Shown here: positions 1-10,939 of the stretch, piece after piece
How positions within the stretch are numbered: position 1 is the stretch's first letter
Layout: the number at the start of each line of letters is the position of its first letter
Assembly: GCA_029204225.1 (NCBI GenBank)
Contig: MU831899.1
Coordinates: forward strand, 33,609 to 97,608
Origin: Diphasiastrum complanatum
Lineage: Eukaryota > Streptophyta > Lycopodiopsida > Lycopodiales > Lycopodiaceae
Direction of reading: 5' to 3'
DNA length: 64,000 nt
Translations under genes and position numbers: made by a program
The notes under the pieces: generated by a model
Told to the model about the DNA's origin: nothing
Seen by the model: the letters and a program-made list of their open reading frames with translations, nothing else
The model's database searches: none

Positions 1-437
1 GAAAACAAGCAATACCAATCTAATATCCAAGTGATTTACGATCGAAGGGGCTTTACATGTGTAAAATTCAACCTCCTAAATAGACAAAGACTAAGTACAA
101 AGTATTAATATAATTTAAAGCATTGGATCACAAAAATTACATGTAAATGGAGACAAACATACGCTTGATGCAAATTTCAATCATCCTCTTGATTATTGAC
201 ATCCAAGTGAGCTCCAATTTGTTCTATTGGACCATTTTCAAGCATATCTCAAATTCTATTGGACCACTCATGGTTCCACCTCTAAATCCTATTGGACCTC
301 TTAACTTCATCAAACAAAAGCATTACACTTGTCTACACTCTAATTGGCTCGAGTTTGGCCTCCTACTCTATTTTGACTCAATAGTGGCATTACAATTGGA
401 AATGGATAATTTGCCATCTATGCCAAATTTGACCTAC
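1..437. other. Unassigned edge sequence
   Basis: No convincing gene is seen. The words TTCTATTGGACC or CCTATTGGACC recur three times between about 220 and 300, a short degenerate repeat. The plus-strand frame through 147-452 has no recognisable domain and is probably chance. The stretch lies downstream of the minus-strand gypsy fragment that follows and may be more of its decayed interior. Confidence 0.4.
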
Positions 438-740
438 CTAATGGACTTTTGATTCTACTTGATCTAACTTTTGCGTTAAGACTTCTTTTGCTTTTGGCAG
501 CAACTTCAGGAACTCTCCTAATGAAATATTGATCTTACTAGACAAAATATTCATGAGCAATCCTGTTTGTGGCACTTCTGGTTCAGTCATCTTGAAGGGT
601 TCTTCATGATGATGCAACTGATCATTCATATCTATATGTGAATTTCTTGGTGATTGCAATGGTGAAGAATGTATTTCGGTTGTTACTTTAGCAACTTCCA
701 GTTCCTCTTCTTCTTGTAGATGTTTAATCCACTCCCTCAT
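438..740 (-). pseudogene. Gypsy gag-pol linker fragment
   Basis: A 100-residue acidic and polar frame (EEEELE near the start, then a His/Glu-rich stretch). It lies downstream of the zinc knuckles in element G1a, where a linker before the protease is expected. It ends in a helical, Lys-rich segment. No catalytic motif is present. The assignment rests on position within the element; the sequence itself matches no domain I recognise. Confidence 0.45.
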
Positions 741-857
741 ATCCTGATATCATCATTTTTCTGCATGAAGATTGGGATAGACTCCAGATGTTGTTGGTAT
801 ATCATTCAATGGTATAGAATCAGTAGGTACTGGATTTGCTACTGGTTCTTTCTGCTT

Positions 858-1606
858 CTATGCTCTGGTGACCACCATCAAGGGTACACTTGATTTATTC
901 TGAGCTACTGGTCTTAGCTTGATTGTTATCAAATTTACAAGTGTTGTAGCTGGTGGTGGCTTCGGTCTTGCTGGACAGTCTTTATAACAATGCCCATAAC
1001 CATAGTCACGACATAATGATACAAATTTCTCTTTATTTGGACATTCTGCAGCTTTGTGATTTTCTCCACATGCAAAGCATCCAAGTGGTGCTCTAGTCCA
1101 GTTTCTAGATGCTTGTTGTTGTGCAACAACATTAATAGCATATTGTTCTGAAGATCTACCTTCTTGCTCATTACCATAGTTCCATTGCTCGACACTTCTA
1201 TACGGTTCTGGTTCCATCAAATTGGCAGGAGGAGTGGAACTCTTTGGTGGGGCAGGTACGGCTAAACGTTTCAGGTATCCAAGACCAGATTGTCGAGGTC
1301 TAGTTGCTGAATTTCCTCCATACTATGGTTTTCGATATCCCATTTGGGCATATCGTTGCTGAATTATTCGAGATTGAAGTTGTAAAAGGCAGTCTCATGA
1401 TCAGGCAAATTATACAAATGGCGTACACTGATTTCCATTTGTTTTTTCAATTGAGGACACTCATTCACTGTGTGATTTCCTGTACAAATAGAACACCAAA
1501 CAATTTCCCTGGTTGAAAAAATCTTTGCAAACTTCTCAAGTTCCTTGTTCGCTTTTCCTTGAAAATCTTCCATTGCTTTGATCTTCTCATCAAATTGCAC
1601 CTGCAA
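858..1606 (-). pseudogene. Gypsy nucleocapsid region with three zinc knuckles
   Basis: Two frames (1364-1606 and 858-1220) carry the nucleic-acid-binding part of Gag. The first has CSICTGNHTVNEC and the second CFACGENHKAAEC followed by CRDYGYGHCYKDC. All three have the spacing CX2CX3HX4C, one residue shorter than the usual retroviral CX2CX4HX4C knuckle. In the third the second Cys is Tyr. A Pro-rich stretch follows the last knuckle. The frame change between the two parts shows the gene is broken. In a live element this region would package genomic RNA in the particle. Confidence 0.7.
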
Positions 1607-2042
1607 CTTTTACATCTATTTTTTCTACCCTGCTGTATAAGGCAACACTTTTTGATATTCGGCTCATTGTCTGAATCTTCATCCTCCTCGCGAATTGCAT
1701 CTCCATAGCATTTTGCAAGAGTGCATACTCATTATGGCGTTTCAGCTCACGTCTGATTCGTTTAGGTAGACCTGACAAAAACCACATAATCATGACATTT
1801 TTGTTAATCAGCTCAGGTTCGCACTCAAATATGAGGTGTTTCACCCGTTCAATGTAATCTCAAACCATTTCCCACCTTCCCATTTTAGTTTTACTTAAAA
1901 GTAGGAAAGGGTCTTCCACAAACTTCCACGGCTTGAATCGTGTGATAAGGGCTCTTTTAACAACCTCCCAATCTGTACGTTCCTTTTCATCTTGATTATA
2001 GTACCAATCTTGTGTTGCGCTTGTTAAGGCCATAGGAAACAA
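1590..2042 (-). pseudogene. Gypsy Gag capsid-like domain
   Basis: Frames 1860-2042 and 1590-1844 match the retrotransposon Gag capsid fold (Retrotrans_gag): DWYYNQDEKERTDWEVV followed by ALITRF, then NKNVMIMWFLSGLPKRIRREL. The plus-strand gag at 62595-62978 repeats the first part almost residue for residue. The two frames here are joined only by a frameshift near 1850, so no intact Gag can be made. Confidence 0.75.
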
Positions 2043-3220
2043 CTTAAGTTTATCTTGAGAAAAAATTTCACCATAGGCTTCACAAGATTCAGTATATATT
2101 TGAAGAAATCTAACTGGATCTATGAGAATCTGATTCTATATCGTAAAAGAAATTTCGAAATTCAATCAATCGATACCTCTCAAAAATGATAAATTTATCA
2201 GAATCCAAATTAGAATATATCAGATTTGACCCAAATTTTGATAGAGACTTGATCTAGAAAATCAGAACCTAAAAATAGTACTGGCGAAGGTTGGCTTGGC
2301 AAGGGTTTAACAATGATATTTTGGAAAAAAAACTCTCTGATCAACTTTTCGAACAATTTCTAGAAAAATAACCTTTGTTGAACTCTCAGATGCAAGATTT
2401 GACACAGATAAAACTAGGGTAAAATCGATGAAGGTTTCTAACACAAGAAAATATAGTTTTTGTAATTTGACGAGGGTAAAAATCAAGATTTTCTATGATC
2501 TAGACAAGAAGAATCTTCACCGAACTCAAAAATTGTATTTTATTATAAATAGAATATTTTGAAAACTTGGCGAAGGTTTTGGCAAAGGAACAAAAGTAAT
2601 ACTAGTATTTTTGCAAAAAAATGACTTTTTTGGCAAAAATATGGCAATATGACAACTGATCCTCTGGAAACCCTTCTATTTTTGTGTTATTCTTCGCCGA
2701 CCTAGCAGTAGATAGATTTGAATCACACCTATGCACCATGAATTTGGGCAAAGGTTCTTTTTCTATATTTTTAGGGTTTTGGTGATTTTTTGGTATTTTT
2801 TGACGGTTTTTTTTATGGTTCTAGAAATCTGTTGGGAATTAATCTTTGCCCTTCAAACTGAAGGTTTTGTGATAAAAAAAAGGTGTCTGCAACTCAGCAA
2901 AGGTTTTGCAAAAGAGAACAAAAAGTTATCAGCTTTGATGATGATTTTTGTCTCTTTTTGACCAAAATCTGACAAATTTGACCAATTTCTGTTATTTTCT
3001 CTGATATCTCAGATCCAAATCTTAAGATTGGTGATCTAAGTAGCTTTCCCTATTCTACAATCAGATTAGATTTCAAACAAGCAAATCCACTCAAATCAAG
3101 CAAAATCACTCCCAAACTAATCCTAAATGCAAATCTAACACTATTTATGCAACGACAAGATGCCTAATGCAAGCTAACCATCCACAAAACATGCTGCAAA
3201 CTAAAAAATTGGTGTAGCTT
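2043..3220 (-). other. Gypsy G1a untranslated leader
   Basis: About 1.2 kb lies between the primer-binding site and gag and holds no supported gene. The distal part (about 2110-2310) matches 62280-62500 of the plus-strand copy, while the middle is absent there. Short words such as GGCGAAGGTT and GGCAAAGGTT recur at irregular intervals on the plus strand (2285, 2570, 2750, 2890), suggesting old short tandem growth. Confidence 0.5.
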
Positions 3221-3236
3221 CCTGACAACGACGCCA
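3221..3236 (-). promoter_or_regulatory. tRNA primer-binding site, gypsy G1a
   Basis: On the minus strand the sequence reads TGGCGTCGTTGTCAGG, next to the LTR end. It resembles the TGGCGCCGTTGYCGGG site used by many plant gypsy elements, complementary to the 3' end of an Asp-type tRNA, with two mismatches. It is the start point for minus-strand DNA synthesis in a live element. Confidence 0.6.
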
Positions 3237-3242
3237 AAATTG

Positions 3243-3535
3243 TAGTGGGTTTCTTTCTTTGCCTAACCTGAATCCAAGATCTAGTCAATCTAGCATCAAA
3301 GAGACAGAGCTGGTTGTCATGCATAGATTCGTTCTCATGAGAGCGATAGTATAGTTCAGATTTCAACATGAATGGAGGATTCACATCTAACTCTAACATC
3401 TATTAACCCTACAATCCATTAACACTACGCATCCACAACAAAGATAGCTTACTCTTCTCTCTCATAAAAAGTATAATAACATGCAATCCCAATAACAATT
3501 AGATCCAACAATTAGCAAAATCCAAAGAAAGCATG
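3243..3535 (-). repeat. Partial LTR, gypsy G1a
   Basis: Minus-strand LTR end terminating in CTACA just before the primer-binding site. Positions 3430-3535 match 62146-62260 in the plus-strand G1 element (shared CATGCTTTCTTTGGATTTTG). The U3 side is missing because the sequence switches to CACTA-1 at 3535. Confidence 0.65.
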
Positions 3536-3600
3536 TTTTATGTCTATTTAAATTTCCAATCAATAAATACCAAATAAAAAAACCAAGTACATATAAATAC

Positions 3601-4328
3601 CTGACAATGATTGATAGTTTGTATATGGTCTCACAAATATCTTTTGACAAGCACTCGCGAATTGACAATGGATAGATGAATTGAATCATCTTTAGCCAAT
3701 CATGAGATTTGAGACCTTGGAACTTTCCATCCACTGTAAATGATGATCGTAGAGAATGGGCAAAATCAGTTGGTGTTCTAATGCCATGAATAATGGAGCG
3801 CACATGGTTAAGCTCCTCCTTAGTGAATGTCCAAGGTACTTTTGGAGCATGATCTTCACCATCCTTTATCCAATATTCTTTTTTGGTGTTTGATTCTTTT
3901 AGATCGTGCCTTGCAGCAATGGCATCTTTTTCACCAATCAAGTGTTTCCAAATAGATTCACCCACATTTTTAAATATGTGCATGGGATCAAGTAGGTGAT
4001 TAATCAAAAGGTTATTCCAATATTCCAAACGATGAAATATAGATAATCTTTTCATATCATCGATTGGCTTTGCTTGAGATTCCTCCCATAGTATTCGCCA
4101 ATCTTTCACGGACATCCTCTTTGGAGGCATCTCTTTCTCAACTCTTCCTCCAAAACCTCTTCTATGAGTGTCTCTGAATAGATGGCCTTCATGCAAGTAT
4201 TTACGATGATTTTCATAAACTGCTTTTTTGAGACTAAAAAAACATCTTCCCACAAGATTTGGCCCGCACAAAAAACAAGCATTTTTTCTAGCCGTTTGAA
4301 AGCCTGCCCAACAAATAGATACTATCAA
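3601..4328 (-). pseudogene. TNP2 transposase C-part (DUF4218 start), CACTA-1
   Basis: This exon continues the transposase. Early residues (NACFLCG, then YENHRKYLHEGHLFRD) are the end of the Transposase_21 domain. Then come INHLLDPMHIFKNV and LKSHDWLKMIQFIYPLSIR, signature segments of the plant CACTA DUF4218 region. The exon ends at a CAG/GTATTT donor at 3601, matching the donor at 41627 in CACTA-2. The following exons that complete DUF4218 are absent, because the element is truncated at 3536. No stop interrupts the exon, so it is young or was selected until recently. Confidence 0.75.
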
Positions 4329-4391
4329 TCACTATTAAAAAAATTATATGTCAAAGAATAATTATAGCCATTGTAGTATATCATGTAAATA

Positions 4392-5249
4392 TCAAGAATT
4401 ACTACTTGTATGTAACTGTAAACAAACTCCTATGTACACAAGATAGACATTGTTTGAATGATTACTTGAGCATTCACCTAATCCTGGATAGTCATGCATT
4501 GTCCACATTATAGGGGCATGTAGTGTAAACTCCCTCTCATGTAAGGGGCACGAAATGTCATATGCTTTTATCCCCTTCCACAAGTCTTCCAACTCGTCAA
4601 TAAGTGGCTCAAGATACACATCCATGTTCTTAACCTTGCGTTGGCCAGGAATTAAAAGTGCCAACATAATGTGTCTCTTTTTTGTACTCAACCAAAGAGG
4701 AATATTATAATTTATCAAGCAAACAGGCCAAATGGACCACGTAGTTTCTCGTACATCAAAGGAGTTCACGTCATCTGTTGCAAGACCAAATCTCACATTT
4801 CTTGACTCATTGGCAAAGCTTGGATACTCTTTGTTGATGTGTTTCCATGCAAGTGAATCTGAAGGTACCCTCATCGTCCCATCCGTAGAGGTATGGTGTG
4901 CATGCCAGTCCATATGTTGTATAAGAGATTTACAACAAAATAAACGTTGCAATCGTGGAATTACTAGAACATGTCGTAAAACTTTGCACAGAATGGTTGC
5001 CCCTTGCAAATCATCTCTATATCGAGGAGTATCATGAATGGGACATTTCTTGAGTGATTCGTACCTTCCTTGATATAAAATACAATCTTTTGGACATGCA
5101 TGATATTGCTTGTAGTCCATCCCGATGTTAGACAACGTCTTTCGTGCCTCATCTCTTGTCTCAGGCATGGCATTCCCTTCTGGGAGAATTTTATTTTTCA
5201 ATAGTCTGTACATGACAAAAGAAGTCATTGTAAAACAAATATCACTCAA
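4392..5249 (-). CDS. TNP2-like transposase core (Transposase_21), CACTA-1
   Basis: A 285-residue open frame with the whole conserved core of plant CACTA transposases. It has a Cys cluster (HACPKDC then KKCPIHDTPRYRDD, with the last Cys replaced by His), IPRLQRLF, a DWHAHH segment, TMRVPSDSLAWKHI, NVRFGLATDDVN, TWSIWPVCLINYNIP, and IMLALLIPGQRK followed by VYLEPLIDELEDLW. In live elements this protein binds the ends and cuts the transposon. This frame is open where CACTA-2 has three stops. It is still a fragment, because its N-terminal exon is frameshifted and its 3' exons are lost. Confidence 0.8.
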   Translation of the reverse strand: MSDICFTMTSFVMYRLLKNKILPEGNAMPETRDEARKTLSNIGMDYKQYHACPKDCILYQGRYESLKKCPIHDTPRYRDDLQGATILCKVLRHVLVIPRLQRLFCCKSLIQHMDWHAHHTSTDGTMRVPSDSLAWKHINKEYPSFANESRNVRFGLATDDVNSFDVRETTWSIWPVCLINYNIPLWLSTKKRHIMLALLIPGQRKVKNMDVYLEPLIDELEDLWKGIKAYDISCPLHEREFTLHAPIMWTMHDYPGLGECSSNHSNNVYLVYIGVCLQLHTSSNS

Positions 5250-5305
5250 TGTCCAAATTGTAAATCTTGTTTCAAAGCAAAAATGACAAGTAGATGAAAA
5301 AACTT

Positions 5306-5680
5306 TTACTCAAATAATGATGTGAGGCTTTGGTCACTCCATCTATATTTGGCTTGAAGATTTAATAGAAGTAGAGAAGTCGCCATACGAGATGTCTTTG
5401 CTCCAAGATACAATGCGGTCTTTGATTCTTCTCGCAATTTCTTTTATTCTTTAGACAAAAGTGCCTCCTCATCTTGTTCATTGTGTCTAGTTGCAATATT
5501 GGTCTCACACATATCATCAAACATGTCTCCCATGACTTCAAATTCATCATTCATTGGAAGATCATTTTCATCATTGGAACTTGTTTACGAAGAAGTAGAT
5601 CTAGATGAGCTAGATTCAGATGCATTAGTCTCTTTATTAATGCGCTCATCAATTTCCATCATCTCTTTTAAACCTTGATG
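5306..5680 (-). pseudogene. TNP2 N-terminal acidic exon, CACTA-1
   Basis: The reverse strand encodes the counterpart of 39590-39929 in CACTA-2: an acidic Ser/Asp/Glu-rich leader and then GAKTSR, ATSLLLLNLQAKYRWSD and SLTSLFE, the usual entry to the Transposase_21 core. In this copy the frame is broken near 5450-5550. The Glu/Asp-rich leader is typical of these transposases. Confidence 0.6.
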
Positions 5681-6111
5681 TAGACGACGAGGTAATTGCT
5701 TTATATGTGGACCGTTGTATTACATTCGTCGTCTACATCGACCATTACAAGGATTATTGTCACCAACACTAAATTAAGATGAAGAATCCTATATATCAAA
5801 ATAGCAAGAAGTAGGTTGAAACAATGCTTGATAAACATTTCCTTCCAATACTTGATAGATCTAGATGTTGCATATGAATATAAATTACCTCTTAGTTTAA
5901 AACGTATGAACATACCAATGTATCTATTAGACAAATTTGTCTTTTCAACTTGTTAACATTCAATGAACTCAAAGACGAATAATGCTCCTAACATTTAATC
6001 TAGGCAAATGATGAATAATGCTCCTAACATGTGACATATTTAATGGCACAAACCAAATACAATCAAGGTGCATGGATTATACGTCTCTACATATCAACAA
6101 AATTTAAATCT
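5681..6111 (-). other. Spacer between SET-like frame and transposase
   Basis: No domain is recognised. The minus frame 5701-5934 is hydrophobic and probably chance. Homology with CACTA-2 resumes at about 5720 (matching 39514), so from here to about 6395 CACTA-1 holds sequence that CACTA-2 has lost and replaced with a copia fragment. Confidence 0.4.
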
Positions 6112-6764
6112 TCACATTTGACTTATTGTCTTTTGCAAACATTTGGGTAGAAGACGGTTGAAACTATACTTAAAGAACAATTTCTCCCCAAACCTGATAG
6201 ATCTAGTGGCACATACCACTAAATAAGTGCCCTTTACATTCCTAGTAAAATATTCTTCTTTTCCATTGGTGCATTCTTCAAAATCACAATTCGTCAATAG
6301 AGGGTGGCCAATGGAACTATTTATATATGCAGCAATGTTTCCATGCACATTTGGATGTTCATCAATGTATGTACGATTTGCCCTTGAGATGTTGCCTCCT
6401 TGCATGCGTTGCTCCTCTAAAGAACAAGCATTTGAATTCAAGCCATATACTTGCATCCTCCATTGGTGACGACACAAAGCATGCCAATCACCCCAATTGT
6501 ATTGAGGTCCTGCATATGGCATCAATGTCACAACACTATTTAAAGGGACCTCAATACTACTCAATGCAAAAAGGCCCAAACCAGCCTCAGGAAAGTGTTC
6601 AATAGGCATCATGTACATTCGACCCCAATACATAAATGGTGATTGGAGTGGCCAACACGAATATCTACTTCTAATAAAAGTTTTTACTAATGGTTGCAAG
6701 CTAGGTGGAAGAGGAAGGTCAGACAAAGAACCTAGAATGTCTTTTGACACATCAACAGAGCATG
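6112..6764 (-). CDS. SET-domain-like protein inside CACTA-1
   Basis: The minus frame (upper limit 6819; element-derived part from about 6764) has the landmarks of a SET lysine-methyltransferase fold in order. AGLGLFALSSIEVPLNSVV is like the GxGxxA opening. IDEHPNVHGNIAAYINSS sits where NxARFINHSC is expected. LVVCATRSIRFGEKLFFKYS matches the closing ATRxIxxGEEL-Y strand with its catalytic-type Tyr. The usual His-Ser/Cys of NHSC is not kept (NSSIGHP), so activity is doubtful. It lies between the Transpos_assoc and Transposase_21 segments in both CACTA copies, so it is element cargo. Upstream residues (LPLPPSLQPLVKTFIRSRY) are conserved between copies but unassigned. It could be a captured host gene or an element-specific factor. 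Confidence 0.6.
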
Positions 6765-6959
6765 TGGTGACATTCTGGAGTAGGATATAATCGTGTGATT
6801 CGGGATTTTTGATTAGCACTCTATAATGTTCTCTCTGTTTTTCTCTTCATGTGTGTTTAGGGTCGATGTGGGTGGGTGTGTGTGTGCGTGTGTGTGTTTG
6901 TGTGTGTGTTTCATGCTGCTAGTTTACGATTTGTGTTATATATTAATTTATGTTTCATG

Positions 6960-7463
<504 letters not shown>

Positions 7464-7584
7464 GGGCTTTTTTGTGAAAATCATCTTCCAACAGAAAACA
7501 TTTGAACCACGCCTTTAACGGAAGAAAACAAAGGCTACACACCTTCCTAGAATTGGGAGTGTTGGTTACCTTTAACTCTTTCAT

Positions 7585-7586
<2 letters not shown>

Positions 7587-7674
<88 letters not shown>
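7587..7674 (+). repeat. (CT)n microsatellite, about 88 bp
   Basis: A perfect CT dinucleotide tract. The counterpart in CACTA-2 is the (GA)n at 37276-37370. In CACTA-1 this tract and the 6963 tract face each other; in CACTA-2 the two run in the same direction, as the inversion predicts. Confidence 0.95.
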
Positions 7675-7677
<3 letters not shown>

Positions 7678-7739
7678 CGTGAATGAGAGGCTATTATGGG
7701 TTATTGAATATGGAAATAAAGATTAACTACATCTAATCA

Positions 7740-7897
7740 TTCTATTTGGATTTTTTTTTTTTAGAAGCAAGTGAGAGATTAACTTCATTTAAATATTCTT
7801 TTTGGATTTTTCCTTTTAGAAGCAAGTGAGAGATTAACTTCATCTAAATAGTCTATTTGGATTTTTTCTTTTAGAAGCAAGTGAGAGATTAACTTCA
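7740..7897 (-). repeat. 55-bp minisatellite, three units
   Basis: TTAGAAGCAAGTGAGAGATT begins at 7761, 7816 and 7871, giving a 55-bp period, with poly-T of variable length between units. The same array, reverse-complemented and also with three units, lies at about 37060-37222 in CACTA-2. Confidence 0.85.
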
Positions 7898-7956
7898 AAG
7901 TATCGTGGTACTCATCCTATTGTTCAATATTTATTGGCCAAACTATACTTGAAGTG

Positions 7957-8175
7957 TCATAAGGGTTCCGAAAAACACTTTAAAGAGTTTACCTCTCGTA
8001 CTCTTGGATTCTCTGTGTGCACTCCATTGGCCCAAATATGATTGTTGATAGTCCTCCTTGTCCGAATCCTAAGGCCTTTGCATTGTGTGCATGTACATGG
8101 TATCCTCTCATCATATTCTGGTTGAAACTGGCCCAATAATCCAATTGCAAATTGAACAAATTCTTTCAGTGTCAT
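7957..8175 (-). CDS. Transposase-associated zinc domain, CACTA-1
   Basis: The 72-residue frame has LKEFVQFAIGLL, then IPCTCTQCKGLRIRT and INNHIWANGVH. This matches the Transpos_assoc domain found at the N-terminus of plant CACTA transposases (hydrophobic helix, CxCxxC, then a His-containing segment). It probably binds zinc and DNA. Here it is an exon upstream of the SET-like frame. The CACTA-2 equivalent is at about 36786-36960, broken by a frame change. Confidence 0.7.
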   Translation of the reverse strand: MTLKEFVQFAIGLLGQFQPEYDERIPCTCTQCKGLRIRTRRTINNHIWANGVHTENPRVREVNSLKCFSEPL

Positions 8176-8339
8176 TCAAGTGAAAATTGACAAATTCTAA
8201 CATGTGACAAATTGTAACATGTGACAAAAACTAACAAAATAGTCTTTGTACATTTAGTGCATTTTCAACCTTCATTTGTGATGGAGTGGTGTCTTGGCTT
8301 TCCAAAGAGCAATATACTATATCCAAAGAGCAAATCGGA

Positions 8340-8766
8340 TTACATCACTATTACAAATAAAAAAATTGTGACATAAATCAATATACATACATGTGATGGA
8401 TCAATAAGCGGTCTACGTCGATTGATGAAAGAGCTTGAAGATGAACCGGTCAATAGTTGTTCATTGTACTTTAGTCTTGCTTGCTCCTTTTTTTTTGTGA
8501 TAGAGCTCAATTCTTTTTTCTTTCTCTTAATCACGTGGAGGTACGATAATTTTCCTAGAATTCATAATTCCAATCAAATGTCATTGTAAGAATAAATTTG
8601 CAAGAAAAATTATACACTCATATTCAAATAACAAATAAAGTGCAATTGATGTCAATATCAATAACAATATATACCCGCTGTTGCGATCATGAGATGAATC
8701 GCTATCTGATGATGATGACATCGTCGTTGACATATACACACTGTAGCCATCTACTCTATACCACAT
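8340..8766 (-). CDS. CACTA-1 N-terminal Ser-rich exons, unknown
   Basis: Two minus frames (8581-8766, then 8340-8534) pair with 36212-36400 and 36404-36600 in CACTA-2. The first has WYRVDGYSVYMSSTM, a run of Ser/Asp and HDRN. The second is basic and then has LKYNEQLLTGSSSSS and RRR. Keeping both frames in two diverged copies suggests coding exons of the element. I recognise no family. A DNA-binding accessory protein comparable in role to TNPA is one guess. Confidence 0.4.
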
Positions 8767-9490
8767 TATAAGTAATCATTATGAGACCGTATGTACTGAA
8801 AAAATATAGTAAAAATTGTTAAAGACATGCCAACATCTAATCCATGTATATTCTACTTATGCTTAATGTAAATCTAATATTCTAGTAACTTTGCTACCAA
8901 GAAAATTGCTTGGGTAGGGCAACACATGATGAGCAATCAAAATGAGGTTCATACTGACAAATGTTAGACATCAGTAGATAGTGCATGCATGCCTATCTCA
9001 ACTAATTTAAAGACCGCATAGCAGTCAATGTTCGAAGCTCTCAGTTTAAACTCTTGTCTAAGATGAGTGATGATCTCACTCGATCTTTCTTTCAAGATGG
9101 AATGATCAGAATCAAACAATCAGTCAATTGATTCATTGCCCACTCAGTCACTCATTTGATTAATTAATACTTGGCTCGAGTTAGTTAAAGATAAATCTCT
9201 TTGGATTGGCCTAGTGTGCCATGGTATCTCATGACGAGCAATATGCATTCGCCCTTTCTATCTATGGTTGCTTTGTATGCAAGAAATCATATACTAGATA
9301 ACACACCATTGATCAACATCTTTATTACAATGCTAAATGATATTTCAACTAATCATTATGATTTCATATAAGGTTATATAGGTCACACACCAACAATTAA
9401 AAAGATTTATCATATAGGTCACATATCACTAAGGTCCTCAATATAACATAAATGCTTTTGATCATGAATCTAAATGACCCCATGCAACCA
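8767..9490 (-). other. CACTA-1 5' non-coding region
   Basis: Homologous to 35680-36200 on the plus strand (for example GGCACACTAGGCCAATCC against its reverse complement near 9200-9222). An extra piece of about 150 bp at about 9020-9180 is absent from CACTA-2. No open frame is supported. The shared sequence stops near GAATCTAAATGACCCCATGC at about 9465-9484. Confidence 0.55.
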
Positions 9491-10335
9491 TTTAAGAGGC
9501 CACATGACAAAAGCAAAAAAACATTATTTGACCATGTAATTATGTCATCAAATTATATCAAATCTATGACACCTAGATTATTGATAAACTAAATATTTTA
9601 TGACATCACCGATTTGACATAATATTATGTCATAAAATCTTAAAAAACTTGTCAAATTACTTGTTTAATAATAATATGTACTATTTCTTATCTCATGATT
9701 TTGTCTTGTATGTCAAATCTCAGGAAAAATAAAATTTATAACAATATAAAACTAAATACTACCATAATGGCCTTTGAATTGATTTTTTTACATTCCGTCA
9801 TATTAAAAAAAATATTTTATGTAAAATCCTACAATAAAATATTCTCATAAAATCTAGAAAAGATTATGAGAATATTGAATGACATTTGAAGCATGAAAGC
9901 CCATGTGGAGGACCCTCTCACGTGCCAAGAGAGGGAAAAAAATAACTCATGGAACATCCACGCGTGGATATCGCGTGGATAACTTCTGCGTGGATAATCC
10001 ACGCGAAACTTGAATGCCAATACAATAGCATTTCCACGAGCATTCTTGCTCCTCTTCTTTTGCTTTCAAGTTTTATAGGTTTTCTAATCTAGTGTTTAGT
10101 GCTCTTGTTTGGTACTGCTCTTCTAAGTTCTATAGATCTTGCTCGCTTGCTTTTGGTTGCTCTTCATTACTAGTGATCTTGCTCTTGCTTTTGCTTGCTC
10201 TATTGATCTTGTTTGTTCTTGCTTACTATTAATCTATTGCTTTCTATTCATTGCATATTCTTCTAATCTAAAAGTCTTCAATACTCTTTCACTCCCATTC
10301 TCCACTACTTTCTAACTTTTAAAGTTTTAGATAGA
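9491..10335. other. AT-rich spacer, then TTGCTCT-rich leader
   Basis: 9491-9950 is AT-rich with no gene seen. From 10040 to 10260 the words TTGCTCT, GCTCTTC and CTTGCTTTTG recur many times, a pyrimidine-rich degenerate repeat directly upstream of the 10336 reading frame. It could be an untranslated leader of that transposon-derived gene. Confidence 0.4.
9956..10005. repeat. Palindrome cluster 1 (GCGTGGATAATCCACGC)
   Basis: ATCCACGCGTGGAT at 9956-9969, GCGTGGATAA soon after, and the complete 17-base palindrome GCGTGGATAATCCACGC at about 9988-10004. It is the smallest of three clusters in the window (see 29868-30326 and 44290-44652). Confidence 0.8.
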
Positions 10336-10925
10336 ATGGCTTCAAGTGGTAGGTCAAGTGGAAGGTCAAGTGGGAGACCATCTAGGAGAAGAGCTCGTGA
10401 GGAGCCCAAAGAATATAATCAAGAGTGGTTTGAGAATCTATCTCCTCAACAAAGAGATAGAATAAAAATCTTGTGTTATCTTCTTCGGGTGAATCATCCG
10501 AGAGAAGAGCTTCCAAAGATGCCCCTTCCAAAGAATTGTGTAGTGTGTATTATGATCTTAATCCACATGGTGGAGTTATAAAAAATATGCATGGCAATGT
10601 AGTTCATGTCCGTTTGTGTGATTTAGTTGCTTTATATTTTGGTAAAGATTACATGATCGATTGGTCTTCCCAATCGCTTGAAGACAAAAATAAAATAATC
10701 GAGACTTTGTATTCTGAATTACTTCAATCCAATGCTTTTAGTAGGACTTGGGCCTTAAATACAATGTGCCTTTGGATTCGAAACAAAAGGCAATTGATGA
10801 GAAGAGTCGTGAGGAATCCCAAGAATCCCACGAAGCCTGGATGGTGTTCCAAAAGGGATTGGAGGAAGGTGATGAAAAATTTTTCAGAATTCACACGTGT
10901 GGGGAATGTCCACAAGAGTGACTGA
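10336..10925 (+). pseudogene. Transposon-derived frame, Ptta/En-Spm-like
   Basis: A Ser/Gly/Arg-rich start (GRSSGRSSGRPSRRR, then EWFENLSPQQRDRIKI) is followed, after a frame change near 10480, by NPHGGVIKNMHGNVVHVRLC, YFGKDYMIDWSS, KNKIIETLYSELL and LWIRNKRQLMRRV. This second part looks like the plant transposase family often annotated as Ptta/En/Spm (Transposase_24-like). That is recognition by style, not a certain match. The frame ends at 10925, next to the copia A LTR, and is probably truncated by that element. Confidence 0.4.
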
Positions 10926-10939
10926 TCTTAATTAAGCTT

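Larger units (their letters stand above)
438..3535 (-). mobile_element. Ty3/gypsy element G1a, 5' half
   Basis: Read on the minus strand, the order is partial LTR, tRNA primer-binding site, long leader, gag with zinc knuckles, and a gag-pol linker. The same gag protein and leader appear on the plus strand at 61.7-64 kb, so both belong to one family. Protease, reverse transcriptase and integrase are missing here, and several frame changes show it is dead. Its LTR ends abruptly at 3535 against the CACTA-1 element, where the two sequences are spliced without a visible target duplication. Confidence 0.8.

Noticed and set aside
147-452. 101-residue plus-strand frame at the window edge
   Set aside because: No domain, contains short repeats (GPL/IGP), opposite to a gypsy fragment. 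Most likely chance.
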